The translations under genes and the position numbers were made by a program. A stretch of DNA of 64,000 bases from Marasmius tenuissimus (taxonomy: Eukaryota > Basidiomycota > Agaricomycetes > Agaricales > Marasmiaceae), in contig JAQOTA010000054.1 in the NCBI GenBank assembly GCA_029532415.1, positions 1,922,001-1,986,000 of the forward strand. The letters are read 5' to 3'. The number at the start of each line of letters is the position of its first letter. Position 1 is the first letter of the stretch. A model generated the notes under the pieces. That model made no database searches. It was not told the DNA's origin and worked only from the letters and a program-made list of their open reading frames with translations. Below are positions 52,601 through 62,961 of the stretch, one piece after another.

Positions 52601-52819
52601 ATTTCCTGCTAAAAACGGAGAACCGGAAGAGCTGGCGATCGTTTAGATGCCGGCCGTCGGCATTGGTCGGACCGGTACAACATTTTGTCCAAGCGCTGCT
52701 GAGCGATTTGAGTCTTGACTCGAGCCGTCATCCGATTCCTCTTATAACACGACCAGTGGCATAGCTTCCAATTTTCCTTGCCTATATGTCACTCAGACTA
52801 GTTTAATACTGTTCCTAAC
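49670..52819. other. Gene-poor 3.1 kb with pyrimidine-rich left third
   Basis: From 49670 to about 50590 the plus strand is strongly C/T-rich, giving Leu/Ser/Phe-rich open frames that I consider artefacts of composition. The first few hundred bases should be the 3' UTR of the membrane-protein gene. From 50600 to 52800 no frame has a recognisable domain. A perfect 11-base tandem repeat (GTTCTTTTGAG) lies at 52096-52117. The promoter of the gene at 52820 should lie at the right end. Confidence 0.45.
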
Positions 52820-55800
52820 ATGGTCATGCAGGAGCTCAAGACCATTCTCAAAATACTCTTCACCAGACGATCCACAGCTAGACTACTTTCGACTCTCCTA
52901 TGCTCTATCCTCATTGTCATCCAACCCTTCTCACAATATGGAGGAAGAGAGACTGCTTTCCTTGCTCTTACTCTAAAGGAGCTTGGCTTCTCTCCCCAAG
53001 AAAACCTGGCACAGCATCTGGAATGCTTAATTTTGGACCTAATGGGTGGAATGCTAGCTATAGCCATTTCACTCTTAGGTCTCTATCTTTCATCACTTGC
53101 TCGTCCTGAAAGTGCTCTAGCGCGAGCTATACCCGGAATCTTTCTTGCATTCACATCTTTCATTGGTTCGTACATATTCGAGCAATTTTCACTGTTTTCT
53201 GACTAGACTCCCTCTTAGGCGGTTGGGTAAGAAGCGCCCTTCCACGACTCACACTGGCCACCCGGGTCGCAAGTCTTGTGTGTATATGGCTCCTCACCAT
53301 ATCAGCAGGAGAAGTAGATGACTATATGCTCAGAGCGAGAGATTTTGTTTGGATCGTCCTCGTTGCCGCTTTACCGTCACTCATCGTGTGCCTTCTGGTC
53401 CTTCGGTGGTCTTCTGCACAGTTGGCTCATGATGTTGCCAACGCGTTAGAATCCCTTCATCAATGTCTACAAGGACATCTAGATCACTCGTTGAGTGCAG
53501 ACGCAATGCTGAGCCTTCACCAGAAAATGGTTCAGCAGACTGCCGCTTTGAGCGGGACCTACTTCCAGGCGTCCTTTGAACTCCGTATTGGTCGAGTGAG
53601 CGGTCAGTGTCCAAGTCAAGGTTTTTCTGTTTCGTGTACTGATCCAAATCTGCAGTGAAGTCGATCAAACCACTCGTCGGTTCTGTAGAAGTGAGTAGAA
53701 CTCCCGTCACCATTGCACCGCGCAACTTGTGGACTCAGATTGGAAAAATTCACGCAGCATCTGCGACGCGAGCTATCCTGGGGAACGACCGCAACCCGGG
53801 TAGGACGAAAGGATGCGAATGGTCTTTCTGTTTATCCCCTACACGATAACACACTACACCTCGGCGATGCGATTCTCCATGCACTTCTTGTGGTGAGGTT
53901 GGTTGTTTTGAGATGCTATAACGTTCCATCTCTGCAGCCACTGGATATACCAGTTGAAGCCCTACAAAGTGCTCGTGTTCGCCTGACCTCTGCTCTCAGG
54001 CGAACCGAAGCTGGGCTCGGAATCTTCGGGAAAGAATTAGACGTCCCTTTCGGGATATATCCTGATCTCGATCGCTTCTCTCAAGACCCTTTCAACCTCT
54101 CCCTGTTCTCTGTATGCCTTCTTCAGGTGCGGCTTTCGTACGCAACTTTCGGTTGTTTAACGTATTCAATTGGTACACGCAGATGGCTCATGAATCCCTT
54201 CATGCGATCGAAGTTGCGGAATCGATTCTCGAAGCATACGAAACCGGTCGACCCAAACTTTGGCATCCCCGTTTTACTTTGGCTTGGCTAGGGGCAGCAC
54301 CTCCAGCGATTATCCTAGAGGACCGAAGAGTACCTTCTGAGGAGTCCTTGTTCCAAACAAGAACCGATGTACTCCCGGAGGAGACGAGAGCGGACATATC
54401 GGCGCGCGATGACTCAATGCGCGAGAAGAAACGTTCCCGCGTCCCCATTTCCTCTCGCTCCCCAGGGAAGCCACTATCGTTGCAATGGGTCAAAGCGCTT
54501 TTTGCTTACGGATGGAACCATCCCAATACAATATCAACTCGGTTGACGATGTCGCGAGTGTTCAGGTCCATCACCCATTCAAACCATCTGAAGCATGCGT
54601 CGAAGAAAGCTATCGGGGTAGCTTTATTATCGCTACCTGCATTTCTGCCTAGCAATAGCACCGGTGCGTTTACATTCGGCTCGCAACCATCAAGTTGATA
54701 AACAAAGCCTCCAGCTCGACATTGGTTCCATGCCTGGAAAGGCCAGTGGATGGTTCTGTCATTTGTTCTCGTGCTCGATATCAATCAAGGTGCCACCGTA
54801 AGTGTCTTGACCTCTCACGTAGGGATTTGCTAAATCATTACTCTAGTGGCGCACCGGATACTTGCGAGTGGTGTGTTTCGTCTGTCCGTCATGTGCTTTC
54901 TGTATCGGTCTCATACATCCTCAAGTCCGGAACGGTATTGGGAGCTCTCTATGGGTTTATAGTACGTACAACTTCGCCTGTCGTCTTTCATGCCCTCTAA
55001 TGTACCACAGGTGGCAATAATCGCCCAACGAAATCCATATGCAATCGTTGCCCTGATCACAGTAAGGAATGCGACCAACTCCTTCTAAGTATCTCAATCT
55101 GACGAGCTATCTCTCAGCTAGCAGAGGTTCCTATGAGCTGGATTGTTACGGCTTCGTCATTCCCGCCATTGGGGATCGTAGCGTACGCTCCGGATCCTTT
55201 CCACAATATCAACCCCAACACTGACAGTCTCTCATACTGGGTTCAGAAATCTAACGTCGCCTCTCATTATATTCACTGGCTACTTTGTGCCCAATTCCCC
55301 AAGTGTAATCGGTCATTATATCTTCTATCCTCGCGTTTTGGATCTCCGTCACTGAATACCTGGCTTAGGACTAGCATGGCTGAGGGCACTAATGATTTCT
55401 CTCGGAGTCATCGCGGCTTTGTCGATTAATAGCCTTCTGTATCCCAGGTTGTGCAGGGTAAGAACTCAGTACTTTCTTGCGACCGGCAGTAGTTCCTGAT
55501 GTTTGGTACTTATAGGTCATGTTCTTGGATAGTGCTTGCCAGAGTGTTGGGTTATTGACTCAACTCTACACTAGCATCAGTCGGTCGGTACAACTTTTCC
55601 CCTCGTCGCTGAACTGTCTTTGATCCTGTGTCACCTTCAAGCGATCTTTTCGAGAATGGTGATCACGCATCTTCACCGATGGAACGTCGTCGACGACTCG
55701 AGCTCGAGTGGGACATCCGAAAATCTCTTCATCGTAAGTATTCCTGTGTACCGCGCGACAACATCACTCATCTCTCGTCATCGTAGGAATGGCAGGCTTA

Positions 55801-56379
55801 GTTGTCACGATGAACGATGAGCTCAGTCTTGTACCTGTAAGCTTCAGCGATTTTGTACTCGGTGCCCCTCCTGCTGAATGATTCCAGAAACCTATGAGCC
55901 GGTACCGTCAAATCATAGCTTGTCTGCAGCGACTCTTGGATCTTCTGTCAGGTCTGCGGAAGATTCGAGGAGAGCACATACCCCGTCAGCACACCGTCGC
56001 AGCAGTGGCTAACGAACGTAGAGAAACGGTCTCCTGCATCTGCGTCTCGCTTTTCGCCTGTGAGCAGGTGTTTGGAGCGAGGCAACCCCTTCCACAGTTT
56101 CTACCATCATCAAGGAAGGCATTCATACACCTCGAGAAGCGGGTGGGACTCCATTTGCAACAGACCAAGGAGCATAACAGCATCGGGGGCTTGACTGTCG
56201 TGTATATTCTAGCAGAGGCGGTCATGGTGGCCGATGTTGTGCGATCGGTCGACGAGCTGTTGGAGTTGTGTCGTCAGTTGTTCGGAACGACGTCTTGGTT
56301 CAGTGGGAATCCACAACTAGATCTCACAGCGATGATCAGCAAACATGAGGAGGTGGGCTCGCCTTTCACAGGGCAATAG
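52820..56379 (+). CDS. BRE4-like multi-pass membrane protein (ArAE/FUSC-type with DUF2421)
   Basis: This family has an N-terminal multi-pass membrane domain, a central loop, a second membrane block and a C-terminal DUF2421 region. In yeast, Bre4 affects brefeldin A sensitivity. The start at 52820 gives MVMQELKTILKILFTRR, then membrane segments such as LLCSILIVIQPF and GGMLAIAISLLGLYLSSLA. The loop includes HLRRELSWGTTATRVGRKD and FGIYPDLDRFSQDPF. The second block has WFHAWKGQWMVLSFVLVLD, AEVPMSWIVTASSFPPLGIV and LRALMISLGVIAALSINSLL. A VMFLDSACQSVGLLTQLYTS segment leads to DUF2421 with ELSLVPKPMSRYRQIIACLQ, ending SPFTGQ at 56379. Most splices are in frame. The stretch 55200-55380 is not resolved: the conserved segment there switches frame, probably through one more intron. 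Transported substrate unknown. Confidence 0.85.
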
Positions 56380-56985
56380 AAACAGGCTTTGGACCGGTTT
56401 GTGAATCATACAATGTACAGTATCCCGGTAGTTTCGGTATTCGCCGGATTATCATGTCTTCGTTAATATTAATAGATGCCTACTCTGCACGACGCCCGTG
56501 AAGTTCAGTGACTTGGTTAAGACGGCCTACCTTCCACGACTTCTATCTCTCGGACAAGCTGTCGTCTCGAATGATGGCTCGCACCAGATGGAGCGCTCAA
56601 TCATGAACAGTGAAAACTGCCATTGTCCGACCGACAATCATGGAACGATGGGAGTTGTCGGACAGCAACCTCGAGACAGAGCTGATGCCAAGGTTGTGAG
56701 GGAAACTATATCTCCTCGGAACCAGGTGTTACCAACTGAATCACTGATTTCTGTACAAGTACTTAGCTGTGTTACGTGTAACGAATTCCTACATCGCCAA
56801 AGATACTATGGCCGGACAAGATCCCGTCGCGGTGGGCCGACTTATCAGTTCCGAGACAAAACATTTGATACCAACGAGCCAGATACACGCAGCAGAAACA
56901 GGGTAAGTACTTGGAATTTAATATACATACGAATACGAAAGTGCAGGAAGTCTAGATACAAGGATTAATGATCGTGTGTTAAACA
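56380..56985. other. Convergent intergenic region
   Basis: This separates the BRE4-like gene from the convergent carrier gene. One plus-strand frame of 156 codons (56498-56968) has no recognisable content and no obvious splice partners. I treat it as chance. Confidence 0.4.
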
Positions 56986-58296
56986 CTAATGCGTCCGTGA
57001 GGCGAGTTGCCTCATCAGTAATTCATACCTGCCATTCGATCAGGAGTTGAGTTAACGTCGCAGTATACGGAGGTAGACGGATAAAACCACTCACGTTAGC
57101 ATGGTCACCGCACTATTGGGAACCGTTCGCAGAAGATTGACAGATAGCCCTTTATATAAACCCGACCAGCCTTCTTTCCGAATAAGTTTCTTCGTAACAT
57201 AGATTACCCCTCCTCTAGGAGGATGATGTTGCAGCATCCCGTCCGACGACATTTCTGACGACAACGGCCGCCGCTGAGTTTGAAGTCGTGTGCGAACGAC
57301 TTCGTGAGGGTAGGTGGTGATGGAGGCGACCATCTTGGCGATAGCGGAACAACCGAGAATAGTGGGGCTAGAGAGAGCCTCTTCGGAATCACCCTCTGCG
57401 GATAAGAAATAGACTCAATCGATGACGCAATGGTATGACGGTGGTGGAGGCGAGTACTTACGGGCCCATAACTTCAGTTGCTCGTAGAGAGGAAATTGGA
57501 CTGCGACGTGCGCAATGCCGAGGAGACTGGGAAGTAGACCTCGATAGAAGGCTCTGATCCCTTCAGAACGATAGATAGTGAGGAAAGCATCAAGGGTATG
57601 GCGATATCTGACTTCTTCTCTCGTCTGGGTCTTCAAGTTGAGAAATCGAGTCAGAACGTAGAGAAACCATGATCAACCATAGGCTACACACCATGAATCG
57701 TGTTTTGATCACCCACAGAGGGTTTGTGCAAAGGGTACTCGTTGCTCCGGCCGACATTGCGGACAATATGTGCAACGACCAGGGATGTTCACGCATGGCT
57801 GGCTGATATCCTTTGGCTTGTGCTGCAGGGTAGAGCCCTGACTCTTGTGACTTTGTAACTCCCAACGGTGGCTCTCCGAAGGTTGATTTGATGCCGTCGT
57901 ATACTGCGAAATAGATAGCCCATGTTGGAAGATAGCCCAGTATCGTCGGACCCAGACCACGATAGAACCCTCGAAAACCGTCATACTTTGCTATCGATTT
58001 GACGGTCGCTGAGCAAGAGGTCGTGTTAATCGAGCAGCTGGACTGAAAGAAGGTCCGGCAGACACACCAGCTATTCCCTCGTATCCTAACTGTCCTTGTA
58101 CTGCCCGTTGAGCTTGTAGTTTGGTCTTCACGACGTCTAGAGGGCAAGTCGCAATGCTAGCAACAAGGCCCCCGCCAGCCCCAGCTACGAAAAAAGAGAA
58201 GACGACGTTGAAGAAAGAGCGGCAGGAGCACACGAGAAGAAGAAGATACATACCGATCATGCTGTTTGTAGTCCATTTGGGCTTCCCTGACTGCAT
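56986..58296 (-). CDS. Mitochondrial carrier (SLC25), NAD+/pyrimidine-nucleotide/FAD-folate type
   Basis: Mitochondrial carriers exchange metabolites across the inner membrane with three repeats of about 100 residues. The start at 58296 gives MQSGKPKWTTNSMIAGAGGG after joining across a 66-base intron. The three signature motifs are PLDVVKTK (repeat 1), PLWVIKTR (repeat 2) and PHEVVRTR (repeat 3). The tryptophan in place of the acidic residue in repeat 2 marks the NAD+/FAD/folate/pyrimidine-nucleotide subgroup. GPTILGYLPTWAIYFAVYDG in repeat 1 and HVAVQFPLYEQLK in repeat 2 support this. The final exon, YELLMRQLASRTH, starts after an intron near 57030-57093. The best guess within the subgroup is the pyridine-nucleotide (Ndt/YIA6) carrier, but pyrimidine or FAD transport is possible. 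Confidence 0.88.
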
Positions 58297-58850
58297 GTCT
58301 TTGCCCCGCAAATGGGCGGGGTCGTGGCGGTGGGACTGTCTGCTTTCTTTGTTGGCGTCGTCGTTCGTTATCGCGTGCTACGTTTGTATGTATGTAAGGT
58401 AAACTGAAGAGGAGCGTCTACCTTCCCCCGGTTGCGTCCGGAACCGGAACCCGCCGGAACGGATCACTGAACGTTCTGGAGCTCGTTTTTCTCCACTCGC
58501 TGTGGGCATGAGGAACTTCCAAGACCTGGGATAATATATGGTCGTCCCACAATGAAAATTTCGCATTACAGACGACATGTGAAAGTTACTTTTTCATTCA
58601 CTTCCATGACAGCGTTATGTACAAGGCAAAAAATCGACCGCCGGTATGAAAGTGGTTAATTACTCCGTTTGGCCATGGGTAAGAGGTTTTTGCAACGGAC
58701 TCTCGGACGAAGAGAGAGCCAAGAGAGGGCGGGATCTAGTACAAGAAAGGTTAGGTAGTATCGAGCAGTGCCGAACGGCTGGATAATCCAAGTTAGCATG
58801 AAGCTCACAAGTTCATCAAAGCCACTCACGTTCAATATTGCCAATGTTGT
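58297..58850. other. Intergenic, promoter of the carrier gene
   Basis: No gene seen. The right end is the 3' region of the F-box-like gene and the left end is the promoter of the carrier. Confidence 0.5.
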
Positions 58851-59897
58851 TCAAGATGAAGAGATGGACTTCAAATTCCACAATAGATCCCTATCTCGCA
58901 CTCTCTCCTGCCAAAGCCGCATCTCCGTCAACCGCCGTGAGCATCGGTGGAATGAACATCGTGAGCCGAATGCGTCGACCACGCTCCCGACGAGGCGCTG
59001 CGCCGCATTAGACTTGTTCTCCGGCAAACGCGTCGTGAAAGCTACCCTCTCGAGCCTACGCGACTGGAAGAGCTGAGTGAGCTGAGACGTGACTATCATC
59101 TCCGTGCTTCCGAGGGAGATGGAAGCCTGCTTCAGACTGTCGATGCAAGGAACGCCTTTGAAAGGTGTTGGACCGGCATTCTGACCAGGTCTTCCAGACC
59201 CCAGGATAATGTGGAGGCTCTCAAAAGAGAAGTCCCGGTTGAACGAGAGCATCCAGGGAATACCCTCCAGTACCGTAAGGTCCTTCACGGACTCTACCCA
59301 TTGAAAAGGGTCAGGAGTGGGAGTGGGATTTGGGGGGAACACTGGTACGATGTGGCGGGCCGCCAAACTCCTCAAGTTGCACGCGACCGATACGAGGTGA
59401 GGACAACCACGGATGATGTCCAGCTGACACGACGTCAACGAGGTGCGATCCTCGTGGTCAGGGATAATCCAAAGATGCCTGACGCGATTTGCGAACTGTG
59501 GGGATTGAGTGATAATCGTGCGGAATGATTTTATCTGGTGCTCTGTAGTCAAAGTGATCGGGAGGAATGGGATGGTTTCTGTGACTGGACATAGGTCGTT
59601 CGTGCGCCAACAGGTCAGTTTCAATGACCGATAAGTCGAGGGTAACTGGCAGGCAGCAAGAAGAGCGATTTCGCGTTGAAGTTCGACCGGAAGATCGTTC
59701 CAACGGAATGTGCGTGGGGGTTTCTTGTTGATTGTTTTTGGCTTGTTACGAGCGTTGGTCTGATTCTCAGACGAAGGCCGAATAAGGGATCGCTTGGTCA
59801 ACTCTTCGTTGGAATGTCGTGGCAAAACAAAGAGTATCCATAGAAAGCAGAGTGGGTTGGAGAGGGAAAAGAAAATGGAAAATAGTTGCCCAAGCAT
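58851..59897 (-). CDS. F-box-like protein, intronless, lineage-specific
   Basis: A single open frame of 348 codons starts at the ATG at 59897. The first 30 residues are hydrophobic (FSLSNPLCFLWILFVL), which could be a membrane anchor. Alternatively the true start may lie downstream. At about residues 65-105, FRWNDLPVELQREIALLAAC has the LPxELxxEI pattern of an F-box. The next 230 residues have repeated short hydrophobic strands, such as RVRHLWIIPD, CPHLVSVACNL and FESLHIILGSG, typical of Agaricomycete F-box proteins with degenerate repeats. The absence of introns sets it apart from its neighbours. Substrate unknown. Confidence 0.72.
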   Translation of the reverse strand: MLGQLFSIFFSLSNPLCFLWILFVLPRHSNEELTKRSLIRPSSENQTNARNKPKTINKKPPRTFRWNDLPVELQREIALLAACQLPSTYRSLKLTCWRTNDLCPVTETIPFLPITLTTEHQIKSFRTIITQSPQFANRVRHLWIIPDHEDRTSLTSCQLDIIRGCPHLVSVACNLRSLAARHIVPVFPPNPTPTPDPFQWVESVKDLTVLEGIPWMLSFNRDFSFESLHIILGSGRPGQNAGPTPFKGVPCIDSLKQASISLGSTEMIVTSQLTQLFQSRRLERVAFTTRLPENKSNAAQRLVGSVVDAFGSRCSFHRCSRRLTEMRLWQERVRDRDLLWNLKSISSS

Positions 59898-60220
59898 TTT
59901 CTACGACTCAGGTCAGCAAGGGTCAAGATAGCGAAGATCGAATGGGATGCTCGTGCACCTTCAAGCTGCCTCTACGATGTCCTGATGGTCAGGAGGAAAG
60001 AGATGTGAGAGAGAAGAAATCGAATCCACATAGTTTTTGTACAACCCGAATTCGAACACCTTACGTACGAGAATCAGCGCAGCATACCTGAATCAGGAAA
60101 TCCGACTGCTTCTTCAGGCTTCCCGCTTATCGAAATTCAATCATACTGAATAGCTCGTATAAAAAAGTAAGCACGAATACCGCGAATGCGGAATCTCGCG
60201 TCACAGGAAGCGACCCAATA
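59898..60220. other. Intergenic, no supported gene
   Basis: This is a promoter region for the F-box-like gene and the 3' region of the PPPDE-thioredoxin-PUL gene. No RNA gene or open frame with recognisable content was seen. Confidence 0.5.
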
Positions 60221-62599
60221 TCAAGGACACAACTTATCGGCTATCTCATCAACCAACTTCCTCACATCCTTCTTCTCGACCCCTTTCTCTCCACATTCAC
60301 CCGACCGCAGCTTCGCCTTCAAGATATCTTTGGCCTGTAAGACCTCCAACAGCGGAGAAAGCTGCGTATCAAAGAATGGCGACATCCGCAGCAAACATCC
60401 CAACGACGCCACCAAACGGTGAACTGTGGAAGAAGGGGGGTGTATCAGCAGACACGCACGAATACAAACCCTGGGAGATGATACTGACCGACATCCTCTG
60501 CACTCTTCTCTCGGTCAATCGCCTCAACGATTGCACTCACCATCTCAACCTCCCAATCCTCATCCTCCATTCCGTTTTTCTCTACACCTGCACCACTACC
60601 ACCGTTCCGAACACCCTCCATCCTCCGATTCTGCAAAAACGCAGCCATGTTGAACGTCAGACTCGCCGCAGCATTTCTCACACTCGCGTCATTGTACAAG
60701 AGCGAAGGTACAAGTAACGCAGTCGTCTCTGTTCTCAAATTGCCGAAGAAGAACTGCGGAGCGAGCACGTTACTTGAAAATGCATTGGAAAGAAGACGGA
60801 GAAGGGTCAATGTGTACGGGCGCGGGCATTGTTGAATCGACGATTTGGAGGCAACTCGAGAAAACGTCACCAGAGGCGATGCCGATAGGTTGCTTGCACA
60901 CCACGTACCCACGGCTGGGTCGAGTAGTGCGAGCCGCCACATGTCTACAAGAGGGAATAGATGCTCGGGAGAGAGCGTAGCCGAAAGGGCTGTGGTAGTC
61001 TGGTTCCACGCAGCAAGCAAGGTGGGATTGGCAGACGGAAGGGTCTTCGGCGGGGGAGTCGGGGCGCTGCGAGACTTCAAATATGGAATGACGGACCCAA
61101 CTATCGTTTTCTTTGCATTGTCGACTGACGCCGGCGGTAAGGAGGACAAAAGCTTGTTTGACACGACGTCTAGATTCGGCACCTGCGTGAAAAGGATAGG
61201 TTTCAAAGAAAGTGCTTGCAAGGCGGGCAGTGAGAGCGAAGTATGCTTGTGCGCTGGTTGTGATCAGCCAAGCCCCGTTTCCGAAGGAACTCGATACCTA
61301 CGTGGATACGCTTGGAACAGCAACAGATCGATTTGCGTCCTCAACTCGTTCGAATCAGCGCCTTTCATTTCGGATGTCTGGGCAAATGAGTTCAGCTCCA
61401 TACAAGAAAACAACGGTGCGAAACGTACGCACCTTGCGACCATCGAGGAAAAATATGAACGTCGGCATCACCCGAATGCCCCACTCTGAACCCAAAGCTT
61501 GCCCAGAGGGTGTCGCCAAATCGATCTTGGTGAACGCAGCTCCTGCTCCTCCGCTTGTCTTGGGACCCTTCTCCCTCGCGAGATCTTCAAAGACCGGGGC
61601 GATCGCTCGACATGGAGGACAGGTTATGACGTTAGAAAAACACGCAACGACTGCTTTATGGGATTTCAGCAATGAATTGAAGGAGGCGGAGTTTGCGCAT
61701 TGGTGCAGCGGCGACGTCAGCGAGCCCGCAGATCGCGATGGATCTGAGGGAATAGAGGGTGATCCTTGGTTGTTCTGCTGAGCCTGAGCAGCAACGGCTT
61801 GGAGAATTGATCCAACAAGTTCAGGATTGGCCATTTGGGAGGAACTGGCGGCAGGCGTGGGTGTTGGGATTTGGGCAGGTGTTGTGCCGGGAGTAGGGCG
61901 GCGGAACATTGCGTCAATGGTCGGTCTAAGGGCCGCACCAAATGGCGTGGACAAGAAATCCGTGGGTAGATCTGAGCATATGATGTTTCAATGGATGTTC
62001 AGTATTGACAAACTTGTAGAAACCTTTGATGTATTCCGGAATAGAGCCTCCGGTCAGAAATCCAGCGCAGTCATTGGTAAAAGAGTTGCAGTTGAAGTCT
62101 TCGAAGCACAGTTCAGACCGGTCAGGTATTGGACGCGTAATTCTCCTCTCGTACCTAAGAGATGATACTGGAAACCAGAGTTAGCAAAGTTTCATAGAGG
62201 CCGATTAACGACGCACTTTATCCGCAGTGTACTGTTCTTTCATCTCTGATAAATACTCGTTGAATGTCTCTTCATCTATATCAGTCGTGCCCAGGTCAAC
62301 GATTTGTAACGGTGAACCATGCTAAACTTGGCGATGAGTGCACGGAAACCAGTCCAGTAGTATTGCGAACGTACGTGAGACCTTCCAGGAGGGGTTTCCA
62401 TTATTCCCTGTCCGTAGAATATCTCCTTGCCATAAACGACGATAGAAGTATGCCTGAATAAATCATGAGCCCAGACCGATAACAGAATCGGGAGAACATA
62501 CCAGATGCCATCTATCTGCCTTCCAGTAAGCTGTAGAGACATATTCTTCGCCAGTCCATTGCTGAGATCATACACGTAAAGCTTTACAGGATGCGACAT
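60221..62599 (-). CDS. PPPDE (DeSI-type) peptidase, thioredoxin and PUL domain fusion
   Basis: The start at 62599 gives MSHPVKLYVYDLSNGLAKNM. The PPPDE domain, a cysteine isopeptidase fold acting on ubiquitin-like conjugates, has its catalytic histidine in HTSIVVYGKEIFYG and its cysteine in LLDFNCNSFTNDCAGFL. A Pro/Thr/Gln-rich linker follows. The thioredoxin domain has VVACFSNVITCPPCRAIAPVF and GIRVMPTFIFFLDGRKV. Its active site is CPPC, without the usual tryptophan. The C-terminal PUL domain, which binds Cdc48/p97 in Ufd3/PLAA, contains PLVDMWRLALLDPAVGTW and RNAAASLTFNMAAF, and ends EIADKLCP at 60221. This three-domain order is known in fungi. The combination suggests a Cdc48-linked deconjugating role, which is inference. 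It diverges from the carnitine acetyltransferase gene. Confidence 0.93.
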
Positions 62600-62961
62600 G
62601 TCAGAATGAGAAGAGAAAAGGATAGAGAGAGAGAGGATTGCTAACCTGCTATGAAGGGCGTCAAAAAGTTGACAAGGCGAATTGCTGTGTGGCGGTGCCG
62701 CTAGTGACGCGTCAGTCACGTGTAGTGCGGTATTATGTAAGCCAGAAATCAAGTGAAACTTGCCCAAACGGGCGTACAAGTTGAGCCGACCCGGTTCGGA
62801 TAAAGCAGGATAAAGCTGGCACTCTGCCCAGATGGACTAACTCAACGCCCAGGACAGCCCCAGGACCTTTCATCGACCCTTCATCATCCCCACGTCGTCC
62901 CCGACATTCTCCAGAGTATTCCTATCCTGTCAGCTCTGGTCAAGCCCTTAATTCCGCACTT
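62600..62961. promoter_or_regulatory. Divergent promoter with ACGCGT and CACGTG boxes
   Basis: This 362-base gap lies between two divergent genes. ACGCGT is at 62707-62712 and the palindrome CACGTG at 62717-62722, only four bases apart. CACGTG is bound by bHLH factors in fungi. Which gene they serve is not known. Confidence 0.5.

Noticed and set aside
56498..56968. 156-codon plus-strand frame between convergent genes
   Set aside because: Irregular composition, no domain, no consistent splice signals; probably chance.
60030..60060. TTCGAA-containing stretch that resembled a tRNA T-loop
   Set aside because: The flanking bases do not pair as a T-arm and no acceptor or anticodon arm can be built around it.
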